The notes under the pieces are model-generated. The model was given only the letters and a program-made list of their open reading frames with translations, made no database searches and was not told the DNA's origin. Shown here piece after piece: positions 7,842-15,553 of a stretch of DNA of 34,412 nucleotides (positions are counted from its first letter, which is position 1; each line of letters starts with the position of its first letter). The translations under genes were made by a program, and so were the position numbers. The DNA comes from an uncultured Pirellula sp. (GTDB lineage: Bacteria; Planctomycetota; Planctomycetia; Pirellulales; Pirellulaceae): positions 1 to 34,412 of the forward strand of contig CAIOHR010000228.1 of assembly GCA_903858115.1 (NCBI GenBank). The letters are read 5' to 3'.

Positions 7842-10655
7842 TTAAGCGAGCATGGAGTGCCAAGTATCCTTGGCGATTTGCAATGCTTCGGGAAGTTTGG
7901 CGGGTAGCTTTCCACCTGCTTGAGCAAGGTCTGGTTTGCCACCACCACCTCCGCCGACCGTTTCGGCGACTGGTGTGATCCACTTGCCAGCGCTGAACCC
8001 GCGTTCTACCAGCGAGTTGCTGATGCCGGCAATCAAAGTGACTTTATCATCGGAGCAATTCGCCAAAAGAACGGCGATGGGGTCCGCCGATTTCTTTCGA
8101 AGCTGATCGATCCATTGCCTCATCATGCCTGCATTTGCGTTCGGTGTCTCGACAACAATCAATCGAGTGCCACCAACCTCCATCGCTTGATCCAACAGGG
8201 ATTCGACCGAAATGCTTCCACCGCTATTCGCTAGCTGCTTGATCTGTTCATGCAATTGCTTCTGTTCTTCGAGCAATGTTTGAACGCGAGCTGGCACCTC
8301 TTCGTAAGCGACGTTCAATTGACGGGCCGCTTGTCTAAAGGAGGATCGGATGGCTGAGTACGAGGCTGTGCTCGAAGCCGCTTTCGTGCCACCGACGATC
8401 GCAGGCAACGCTTCGTTACCAGCTCCTGTTACCATCTTCTTTAGTTTGCGAACCGTTGTCGACAACTCTTGTGTTACAGCCCCCAATTGCTCAAGAGAAC
8501 ATCCGAGCATGGTTGCTGTTTGTTTTGCCAAAGCCTCGATCTTGCCACGGTGCTCGACTGCTTTCGAGCCGGTTAACGCGGTGATGCGTCGCGTTCCAGA
8601 GGATACGCTTTCTTCTGCGAGAATCTCAAGCGTTTGGATTTCGCCAGTGTTGGTAGCATGCGTTCCGCCGCACAATTCCTTGGAAAAGCTACCCATACTC
8701 ACCATGCGAACAGGGTCTGGATACTTTTCCCCGAACAGCATCATCGCTCCTGCCTCGCGAGCGGTAGAAAGCGGCACGAGCTTCCAGTCAATCGGAGCAG
8801 ATTCACCGATGCGGTCGTTTGAAAGTAGCTCTACTTTTTGCAGTTGCTCGTCCGAAAGGGATTCTTGATTGCTGAAGTCGAATCGGAGCCAATCCGCATC
8901 GACCTTGCTACCTTGTTGTTGAGCATGCGAACCGACATGGGTTTGCAAAGCATGGTGCAGAATGTGCGTCGCCGAGTGCGCGCGTTTGATGGCATCGCGA
9001 CGTGTTGTGTCGACCGATGCATTGACGGAGTCCCCTTCTTTGAGTTCTCCTGAGATCATCTTTCCAAAGTGGATGATCAGTTCACCGCTACGCTGGGTGT
9101 CAGTGACTTCGAACACCCCTTTTGAATTCTCAATTCGCCCCGAGTCTCCGACTTGGCCACCGCTCTCACCGTAGAATGGGGATTGATCCAAAACCATTCG
9201 CGTCATTTCTGTAGTCGTCGCGGTTACGCTTGAAACGAGTCGATCGTCTTTGGGTTTGCCAACGATGATCCCTTTGATCTGGGCATCCGAAACGTTCTTT
9301 TCGTAACCCAAGAACTCACAACGATGGAGGGCTTCCTTCAATGTTTCGATCGGGCCAGTCTCGAACAACTCCCCTTGCTCACCGCCGCTGATTTCGCCGT
9401 GCTCGGTCATAGCTTTGCGATAGCCATCCCAGTCAAACGTGTAATTCTTTTCAGCCGCGATTTGCTGAAACATCTCTGGCGGAACGCCGTGCGTTTGGTA
9501 AAGCGAGGCTGCTTCGCGGCCATCGACCATCACACGACCGGAGGATTGCATATCGGAGAAGACGCGATGAATGCGCTCGAGACCCGAGTCGATCGTTGCG
9601 AAGAAATCGGATTCCTCCCGCTTCATCACTTGGGCAACTCGATCGATGGTTGTGAGTAGTTCAGGGTATACTGCCTTCATCATGTCAGCTACGACTGGTA
9701 CCAACTGATGCAAGAATGGATCGCGCATTCCCATTTGATGTCCATCGAGAACGGCACGTCGCAACAGTCTCTTGATGACGTAGCGAGCCTTTTTCGGCCC
9801 TGGGTACACATTCTCGTGAATAGCAAAGGTGCAAGCACGGACGTGGTCCGTGATCCGGCGCAATCTTCGGCCGTTGTCGCTGCTGTAGTCGTACGCTTGT
9901 CCTGTGACTTCCGATGCCGCTTGAACGATCGGGAAAAGGATGTCGATGTGATAATTGGTAGGTACGTTTTGCAAAACGCTGGCGGTTCGCTCCATTCCCA
10001 TCCCGGTATCAATGTTTTTGCTCGGCAGCGGACGGAGGTTGTCGGGCGGGTTGCCGACGCGATTGAATTGCGTAAAGACCAGGTTCCAAATCTCTACCGT
10101 CTTGCCCGAGTCGAGAGTGTAGTAGATTTCGCTACATGGACCGCAGACGCCGTCTGGGCCTTGGCTCGGAGCCGATGCCGGCCAAAAATTCTCATCTTCT
10201 TCTAGTCTGCTGATACGACTGGTGGGAAGGCCGATTTTCTCATTCCAAATTTTGGCTGCTTCGTCGTCGTCTTTGTAGACCGTTACCGTCAGACGATTGG
10301 GGTCGATCGCTAGCCACTTTTTGTCGGTTAGGAACTCCCAAGCCCAAGCGATCGCTTCATTCTTGAAGTAATCCCCAAAGCTAAAATTTCCCAACATCTC
10401 GAAGAATGTATGGTGGTAAGCGGTTCGACCCACGTTGTCGATATCGCCGGTACGAAGACACTTTTGGCAAGTTGTCGCGCGGGTGAAGTCAAGCTTGACT
10501 TTGCCAAGAAAGTGATCTTTGAACTGGTTCATGCCGGCCGGAGTGAATAGAACGGACGGATCCCAGGTAGGGACCAGCACATCACTCGCTTGACGATGAT
10601 GTCCTTTGGATTGAAAGAAGGAAAGATATTTCTCTCGTAGTTCGTCCGTTTTCAT
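7842..10655 (-). CDS. alaS: Alanyl-tRNA synthetase
   Basis: Charges tRNA-Ala in the cytoplasm and edits mischarged Ser/Gly. I chose the ATG at 10655 (937 aa, MKTDELREKYLSFF), the usual family start; a TTG four codons upstream is also in frame. The catalytic core has HHTFFEMLGNFSFGDYF (about 81-97) and the C-GPCSE and NIDTGMGMER segments. The editing domain has the zinc ligands HSATH (about 560-564) and CGGTH (about 662-666). The C-terminal C-Ala/DHHA1 domain ends in a GGGGGGKPDLAQAGG block. Length and all motifs are normal, so it should be functional. It is preceded by a good sigma-70-type promoter and appears to be a single-gene unit. Confidence 0.98.
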   Translation of the reverse strand: MKTDELREKYLSFFQSKGHHRQASDVLVPTWDPSVLFTPAGMNQFKDHFLGKVKLDFTRATTCQKCLRTGDIDNVGRTAYHHTFFEMLGNFSFGDYFKNEAIAWAWEFLTDKKWLAIDPNRLTVTVYKDDDEAAKIWNEKIGLPTSRISRLEEDENFWPASAPSQGPDGVCGPCSEIYYTLDSGKTVEIWNLVFTQFNRVGNPPDNLRPLPSKNIDTGMGMERTASVLQNVPTNYHIDILFPIVQAASEVTGQAYDYSSDNGRRLRRITDHVRACTFAIHENVYPGPKKARYVIKRLLRRAVLDGHQMGMRDPFLHQLVPVVADMMKAVYPELLTTIDRVAQVMKREESDFFATIDSGLERIHRVFSDMQSSGRVMVDGREAASLYQTHGVPPEMFQQIAAEKNYTFDWDGYRKAMTEHGEISGGEQGELFETGPIETLKEALHRCEFLGYEKNVSDAQIKGIIVGKPKDDRLVSSVTATTTEMTRMVLDQSPFYGESGGQVGDSGRIENSKGVFEVTDTQRSGELIIHFGKMISGELKEGDSVNASVDTTRRDAIKRAHSATHILHHALQTHVGSHAQQQGSKVDADWLRFDFSNQESLSDEQLQKVELLSNDRIGESAPIDWKLVPLSTAREAGAMMLFGEKYPDPVRMVSMGSFSKELCGGTHATNTGEIQTLEILAEESVSSGTRRITALTGSKAVEHRGKIEALAKQTATMLGCSLEQLGAVTQELSTTVRKLKKMVTGAGNEALPAIVGGTKAASSTASYSAIRSSFRQAARQLNVAYEEVPARVQTLLEEQKQLHEQIKQLANSGGSISVESLLDQAMEVGGTRLIVVETPNANAGMMRQWIDQLRKKSADPIAVLLANCSDDKVTLIAGISNSLVERGFSAGKWITPVAETVGGGGGGKPDLAQAGGKLPAKLPEALQIAKDTWHSMLA

Positions 10656-10692
10656 AGCCGTTTCCAAGTCCAGTGGGGGTTGAGGAGGCTAG

Positions 10693-10721
10693 AATTTAAC
10701 GGTTTTGATGCATTTCGCCAA
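10693..10721 (-). promoter_or_regulatory. Putative sigma-70-type promoter of alaS
   Basis: On the minus strand TTGGCG (10721-10716) and TAAATT (10698-10693) are separated by exactly 17 bases. Transcription would start near 10686, about 30 bases before the ATG. Confidence 0.55.
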
Positions 10722-10823
10722 CGCTGGAAAAAGGGTTGGCTTCATTTATCGCTAGCCAAACATCGGTTTCGACCATATTAGCTGCGGATCAATAAAACAG
10801 GCTCTTGGCCGCCTGAAATAACC

Positions 10824-10853
10824 AAAGCCGAGGTCTTGATAGACCTCGGCTTT
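10824..10853 (-). terminator. Intrinsic terminator after the Gly/Tyr-rich protein gene
   Basis: A perfect 13-bp inverted repeat, AAAGCCGAGGTCT and AGACCTCGGCTTT, with a 4-base loop, 61 bases after the stop codon at 10914. Both strands end in TTT, so it could work in both directions. It insulates the gene from alaS. Confidence 0.8.
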
Positions 10854-10913
10854 GTTGATGCTGTGCAAGCTGGGGCTGAAGAGTGAATGCGCTTTATGAT
10901 GGATCTATTGAGA

Positions 10914-11330
10914 CTATCGACCGATGTAAAGCGATATTCCTCGACCACCACCGCCCCAGGATGCTCCTGGAGGCATTCCGCCACCACCCCAGGATGCACC
11001 GCGTGGAAAGCCGCCGACTCCGTAGCCACCTAGCGGCAAGGATGGAACAGTGGTCACCCCTCGGTAGGAACTGTAGGACGGATAGCCAATTCCACCGTAT
11101 CCGTAAACACTTTGGAACCTGTTGTATCCACCGTATCCATAGTTCGGCACGACGACCACGGGCCGATACGAGTAAACAGGCGTAGGGCAGTTTCGACCGT
11201 GATGATGGTGACCCGCACCATATCCGCTCGTGTAGCCGAACTGCGCGTTTGCGTTGCTCGCTCCAAAACCAATGGCCGATGCTCCCATGAGAGCAGCCAA
11301 ACCAATCCGACTCGCATTGATTCCAAACAT
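10914..11330 (-). CDS. Secreted Gly/Tyr-rich low-complexity protein
   Basis: A 138-aa protein from the ATG at 11330. A GGAGG Shine-Dalgarno stands 8 bases upstream, and this start gives a clean signal peptide (MFGINASRIGLAALMGASA... ending ASNANA before QFGY). The longer open frame upstream is not needed. The mature part is rich in Gly, Tyr, Ser and Pro with a HHHH run and a repeated GASWGGGG motif near the C-terminus; there is no catalytic motif. It resembles exported structural or surface proteins of planctomycetes, but I do not recognise a named family. A sigma-54-type promoter lies about 100 bases upstream and a strong terminator downstream, so it is a monocistronic, probably conditionally expressed gene. 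Confidence 0.75.
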   Translation of the reverse strand: MFGINASRIGLAALMGASAIGFGASNANAQFGYTSGYGAGHHHHGRNCPTPVYSYRPVVVVPNYGYGGYNRFQSVYGYGGIGYPSYSSYRGVTTVPSLPLGGYGVGGFPRGASWGGGGMPPGASWGGGGRGISLYIGR

Positions 11331-11644
11331 CACTTTACCCTCCGATTCAATTCGTTCTTGATGCGACAGCGACGCGAGAAATGTCACATCGATTCTCTTC
11401 ATTCCGCGTGCGATGATTCAATGTCGCAAACTTCGTGCCAAGACGGATCGCTGGATCTGCATACGGGATTTGTTGTGCAATTTTTTTACTTTGGCTCAAG
11501 AATCCGCTATCGCTAGCGAGTATTCTTTTCTGCGAAACAACCGGAAGATAAGCGTCTGGAGGGCGACATGCAGTGTAGTCGATATGATTTCATGTGTTGT
11601 CGATATTGGGATGAGCTCCGATCGATAAAGCACTTCATTGCCCA
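11331..11644. other. Intergenic region between the Uma2 gene and the Gly/Tyr-rich protein gene
   Basis: 314 bases without a gene. It holds the long leader and sigma-54-type promoter of the Gly/Tyr-rich gene (11426-11440), an A/T-rich stretch just upstream of it (about 11475-11490) and a short palindrome CGCTAGCG near 11511-11518. Nothing else was recognised. Confidence 0.6.
11426..11440 (-). promoter_or_regulatory. Sigma-54 (RpoN)-type promoter of the Gly/Tyr-rich protein gene
   Basis: The minus strand reads TGGCACGAAGTTTGC, which fits the consensus TGGCACGRNNNTTGC at every defined position with the exact -24/-12 spacing; the following base is G instead of A/T. The start of transcription would be near 11414, giving a leader of about 85 bases. 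An A-rich tract lies about 35-50 bases upstream. No enhancer-binding-protein site was identified. Confidence 0.65.
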
Positions 11645-12244
11645 CTATGGAGCGGCATTCGCTTCGGTTGTCGTTGGGAAAACGACTTTGTCATAGACTT
11701 CTACGGCAGAAAGTTGGCTATCGATAGTCGCAAGCTCAACCATACCCGTCGGCGTTTGGCAGGCCGTCAAACTCCAACTACCATCCGGGTTCAACGAAAA
11801 ACAATCAATGGAGTGTCTGTCTTGCGCGACCAGGACGTAGTGCTTCAGGCTGGGGATCGTTCGGTAGTGTTCAAACTTCTTCCCACGGTCGTACGCTTCG
11901 GTAGAGTCCGAAAGGACTTCGATGAGAACTACGGGGTTTAGCAGCACATCACCATGATCGGATTCTAGCTGAGGCTCGCCACAAACCACCGAAAGATCGG
12001 GATAGGTATACAATCCTGTTGCCTGGATTCGAAGCTTCAAATCGCTCGGATAAACTCGGCAAGGCTTTTTTTTGAGTTGTTGGCCAATGTTTTGTACACA
12101 GTTCCCAACAATCAAGTTATGGTTCGCGGAAGCGCCTGCCATCGCAAACATCTCGCCACGAAAGTACTCCGATCGAAACTCGGCATTTCTTTCGCGGTAA
12201 AGATATTGTTCGGGCGTAATGAATTGCTTTGGAACTGTCGACAT
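11645..12244 (-). CDS. Uma2-family (DUF820) PD-(D/E)XK nuclease-like protein
   Basis: A 199-aa protein from the ATG at 12244 with a GGAGAA Shine-Dalgarno; the 19 upstream in-frame codons lack such a site. The start TPEQYLYRERNAEFRSEYFRGEMFAMAG and the core YPDLSVVCG (Asp83) plus NPVVLIEVLSDST (Glu109) followed by KKFEHYR are the typical Uma2 pattern, in which Asp and Glu form a restriction-endonuclease-like active site. These proteins are abundant paralogues in cyanobacteria and planctomycetes; their biological role is not established, although nuclease activity is assumed. The residues look intact. It follows the OleA-like gene by 91 bases on the same strand. Confidence 0.9.
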   Translation of the reverse strand: MSTVPKQFITPEQYLYRERNAEFRSEYFRGEMFAMAGASANHNLIVGNCVQNIGQQLKKKPCRVYPSDLKLRIQATGLYTYPDLSVVCGEPQLESDHGDVLLNPVVLIEVLSDSTEAYDRGKKFEHYRTIPSLKHYVLVAQDRHSIDCFSLNPDGSWSLTACQTPTGMVELATIDSQLSAVEVYDKVVFPTTTEANAAP

Positions 12245-12335
12245 CGTGCGTTCTCCATTCAATCGGATCAGAAGTCTACGATAGTATAAACGTAACTCCA
12301 AGAATCTGCTTCGCCGATTCTAAGAACGGTCTGGC

Positions 12336-13412
12336 TCATTCCGATTTACACGGAACGTCCTTCATGGCTAACCCGAGCATGACGGAGTTGAGCCCTGAAC
12401 CGATACCGAGTAAAGCGATCTTCGATGGGCTTGAAAAAAAGCCATGCTCGATTGCCATCCCAAAGGCGGTTGGCAACGCTACTGACCCGGTATTCCCAAG
12501 CTCCGCAAAGGTGCTGAAGTCACTTTTCTCCGGCATCCTTAGCCGCTCTAACATCCGTCGACGATGCACCGTACCTACTTGATGGCAGACCGTCGAGGAG
12601 ATCTCGTCTCGACTCCAATCCAGCTCCTTCAAAAGCGACTCGAAGGCTTCAAAGCCCGTGTTGACACCTGCCTCTAGCAGCAACTCGGAGTCTGTATGCA
12701 TCGTCGGTTGCATTGAGCCACCCGCTTGATCGGTGTCGCTCTGACAAAGTCCATGATGCTCGGTTCTCGCGACAGCGACCGCTCCGTGAAGCGAAGCTCC
12801 CGTGCTTCCATTTCCGAACATCGAAGTTCGACCGAGCAACCAAGCACAACTGCCAGAACCAATAGTCAACGATGCAAACGCGGGCTTGATGGTTTGTCGA
12901 GTTAGTGTGCCATTCGAAAGCAAATCCGATAGCGTCGCCTCGAGCAACCCACGGCTATCCTCCGTTCCCACAACGATGCCAGCATCGATCGCGCCCGACT
13001 CGATCAGTTGCGCGATCTGGACGGCACCGTTCATGACGCCGAGACAAGCGTTGGAAACATCGTAAACCCATGCGTTCGCGGGTAAGCCTGCCAAATGATG
13101 CACTCGACAAGCAGTCGCTGGCTCCAGATATTCACGGCAAACGCTGGCATGGATCAAGCAGCCGACTCGCTTCGGGTCGACTCCCGCTGCTTCCATCGAC
13201 AGACGTGCACTTCTGGCACTGACATCACTGATGCGCGTACCTCGACTCCATAATCGACGAGCCTTGATCCCGCTCATCCCTTCCAGTCGCCCTTCAGGCA
13301 GTTTGAGCCGCTCATAAATCGGGGCCAGACGTGACTCGATCTCTACAGAAGTAATCACTTCTGGAGGCAATACATAGCCGACGGACAGAAGGGAAACGTT
13401 TTGAAATTTCAA
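12336..13412 (-). CDS. 3-oxoacyl-ACP synthase III (FabH/OleA-like) condensing enzyme
   Basis: A 358-aa thiolase-fold enzyme. The active-site triad is visible: Cys123 in DVSNACLGVMNG, His277 in CHQVGTVHRR and Asn307 in ELGNTGSVALP. The NACLG context and the overall arrangement resemble OleA, which joins two fatty acyl-CoA molecules head-to-head in long-chain olefin synthesis, as well as FabH-type ketosynthases. No oleB, oleC or oleD homologue occurs nearby, so the function cannot be fixed by context. It lies downstream of the hemDE fusion with three 19-bp tandem repeats in the 119-base gap. It could instead serve another acyl-condensing pathway. Confidence 0.8.
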   Translation of the reverse strand: MKFQNVSLLSVGYVLPPEVITSVEIESRLAPIYERLKLPEGRLEGMSGIKARRLWSRGTRISDVSARSARLSMEAAGVDPKRVGCLIHASVCREYLEPATACRVHHLAGLPANAWVYDVSNACLGVMNGAVQIAQLIESGAIDAGIVVGTEDSRGLLEATLSDLLSNGTLTRQTIKPAFASLTIGSGSCAWLLGRTSMFGNGSTGASLHGAVAVARTEHHGLCQSDTDQAGGSMQPTMHTDSELLLEAGVNTGFEAFESLLKELDWSRDEISSTVCHQVGTVHRRRMLERLRMPEKSDFSTFAELGNTGSVALPTAFGMAIEHGFFSSPSKIALLGIGSGLNSVMLGLAMKDVPCKSE

Positions 13413-13453
13413 CGTGGATTACTCCGAAAGACTGAGTGTTCTCAATTCACTGC

Positions 13454-13510
13454 ACTGGGTCGTAATGCACATACTGGGTCGTAATACACATACTGCGTCG
13501 TAATGCACAT
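13454..13510. repeat. Three tandem 19-bp repeats upstream of the OleA-like gene
   Basis: Units at 13454-13472, 13473-13491 and 13492-13510. The unit is ACTGGGTCGTAATGCACAT; unit 2 differs by one base (ATACACAT), and unit 3 by one base (ACTGCGTCG). They lie 42 bases upstream of the 13412 start and 22 bases after the hemDE stop. Confidence 0.9.
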
Positions 13511-13531
13511 CGCGCTTCGCATCCTACGTTT

Positions 13532-15514
13532 TTACTGCGCTTTGCGTCGATCCGTCATCTCATGCACCATATCCACCAGCGCAATGACGTTGTCGACTGG
13601 CGTACCAGGCAATATCCCATGCCCTAGATTGAAGATGTGCCCCGTTCTATTGTCCGCAAGACTAAGAACACTTTTCACCGCCTCGCGAATGGCATCGACA
13701 CCCGCAAAGAGCACGGTCGGGTCCATGTTCCCTTGCACTGCACGATCGCTTCCTGCCATGTCCCATCCGACATCGAGTGGAACTCGCCAATCCAACCCTA
13801 CAACCGTTCGAGAGTCTCCTCTCAACAGCGACGTTAACATCGGATTGCCCGTTGCAAAATTGATCACGGGAACGGTTGGCGAGATCGATTCTAGTAGTTG
13901 CACCATGAACGGCAGCACATGGGTTCGGTAATCCAACGGGGACAAGCAACCAGCCCACGAGTCAAAGAGTTGGACGCATTGCGCTCCTGATGCGATCTGT
14001 GAGTTCAAATACAACGAGATGGAGTCGACCAGTTTGCTCATCAATACGCGCCAAGCTTCGGGGTCGCCATACATCAACGTTTTGGTATGCACATAGTTAC
14101 GCGATCCGCCCCCTTCGATCATGTAGCTCGCGAGGGTGAATGGTGAACCTGCAAATCCGATGACAGGAATGGATGGAGGTAATGCTGCTCGTGTTAGCCG
14201 TACGGTATCCGCAACAAACTGAAGTGGAGCCATATCCGATAAAGCGTGAACGCGATCGATATCTTTCGGCGAGCGAATAGGATTGTGAATGACAGGTCCA
14301 TCGCCGACGGCAAACTCCAAATCGAATCCCATCGGCTCGAGAATGGGCAATAGATCCGAAAAGATAATCGCTGCGTCGACACCGATCTTCTCCACCGCAG
14401 TGACCATCACTTCTGCACACAAAGCCGGGTTCTTGCATAGCTCCAGAAACGTATGCTTCTCTCGAACCGCTCGGTATTCAGCCATGTATCGGCCTGCTTG
14501 TCGCATCAGCCAAACGGGAGTTACGTCGGTAGGCTGGCGATAGCAAGCCTTGATAAAAGTGCTCGAGGTTGTCATGAGGTCGGCAGCTGAGTCTGTAGTG
14601 CTTTGTGGATTTGACAATGGTTGGGCATGAAAGCTTCCAACGAACCGCTTTGCTTTGAGAACGCGATTCGATTTTTCCGCAGCCGCTTGTACCAAATGCC
14701 CCATTTTGGAGTGTTCCGGCTCGATATCAACCGGAATCTCTAACTGCTGCAACATCTCTGTGGTTGTCGGGCCGATCGAAGCGATGACTGTTTCTCGCAA
14801 AGCAAGGCGAAGCTCCGTCTGCTTCCCCATGTTTTCAGCCATCCGGATAAGATTGACCGCTTGGTGGGCGCTGGTAAAGAGAAGACAATCCCGTTGACGC
14901 CGACATAATGCATTGATGTTTTCTTGCAACGGGACGACATCCTCCGGAAAGTCCCATTGGTAGACTCGCACGTGAGCAACGCTCGCACCGCGGGCTTCCA
15001 GACCGGCAACAAGCGAGTGGTTGGTGATACCGTACTCCTGTAGCCCAACCACTTGACTGGCAACAGGGACATGTTGATCGACGATTTGCAAAACTTCGCG
15101 CCAGGTGTTCGGTTCCGGTGCACGATACGAGGGTTGCAAACCGACTTCGCGCATAGCGACCACGGGCTTGGGACCGCGCGCGATCGTCACAATGTCGGAA
15201 AGCGAATCTAGGAAACGTTGCTTGTCCAAATGCGGATCGATGGCGGCCAGCAGTTGTCGAAACCCGACACCTGTCAAGAAAATGACGATACCGATCTCGC
15301 CAGTCATCACTCGATATGCAAAGTCGACCGCGTCTTTGTTCCGTTCAATGGCGACTTCTCGCATCGAAGGGCTAACAAAAGACTCACCGCCAAATCGCTC
15401 GATCAGCCGGGCAAGATCGTCTCGGCGTCTGCTTTCCAATGCGGCAACTCTCAGTCCCTCGAAGGACGGGGTTCGCGATGCAGATTCAGAGGGCAAGTTT
15501 TCAGATTCGGACAT
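13532..15514 (-). CDS. hemE: Fused uroporphyrinogen-III synthase (HemD) and uroporphyrinogen decarboxylase (HemE)
   Basis: A 660-aa protein catalysing two consecutive haem-pathway steps. Residues about 20-285 are HemD-like: GLRVAALESRRRDDLARLI at the start, FLTGVGFRQLL, then LLFTSAHQAVNLI and ETVIASIGPTTTEML. HemD is poorly conserved, so this half rests on fold-type motifs. A Ser/Thr-rich linker (about 290-317) leads to HemE, which has PVWLMRQAGRYMAEYR (signature 1, about 333-348), the catalytic-Asp segment FSDLLPILEPMGF (Asp about 386), GFAGSPFTLASYMIEGG (signature 2) and NLGHGILPGTP near the end. The order HemD-HemE follows the pathway, so uroporphyrinogen III could be passed directly. It lies 39 bases after purH on the same strand, so co-transcription is likely. 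Confidence 0.92.
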   Translation of the reverse strand: MSESENLPSESASRTPSFEGLRVAALESRRRDDLARLIERFGGESFVSPSMREVAIERNKDAVDFAYRVMTGEIGIVIFLTGVGFRQLLAAIDPHLDKQRFLDSLSDIVTIARGPKPVVAMREVGLQPSYRAPEPNTWREVLQIVDQHVPVASQVVGLQEYGITNHSLVAGLEARGASVAHVRVYQWDFPEDVVPLQENINALCRRQRDCLLFTSAHQAVNLIRMAENMGKQTELRLALRETVIASIGPTTTEMLQQLEIPVDIEPEHSKMGHLVQAAAEKSNRVLKAKRFVGSFHAQPLSNPQSTTDSAADLMTTSSTFIKACYRQPTDVTPVWLMRQAGRYMAEYRAVREKHTFLELCKNPALCAEVMVTAVEKIGVDAAIIFSDLLPILEPMGFDLEFAVGDGPVIHNPIRSPKDIDRVHALSDMAPLQFVADTVRLTRAALPPSIPVIGFAGSPFTLASYMIEGGGSRNYVHTKTLMYGDPEAWRVLMSKLVDSISLYLNSQIASGAQCVQLFDSWAGCLSPLDYRTHVLPFMVQLLESISPTVPVINFATGNPMLTSLLRGDSRTVVGLDWRVPLDVGWDMAGSDRAVQGNMDPTVLFAGVDAIREAVKSVLSLADNRTGHIFNLGHGILPGTPVDNVIALVDMVHEMTDRRKAQ

Positions 15515-15553
15515 GTCAGCTCGTTGCGGTACTAGGTTTCATCGATCACTTCA

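Noticed and set aside
13454..13510. CRISPR-like repeats
   Set aside because: 19-bp units without spacers and only three copies.
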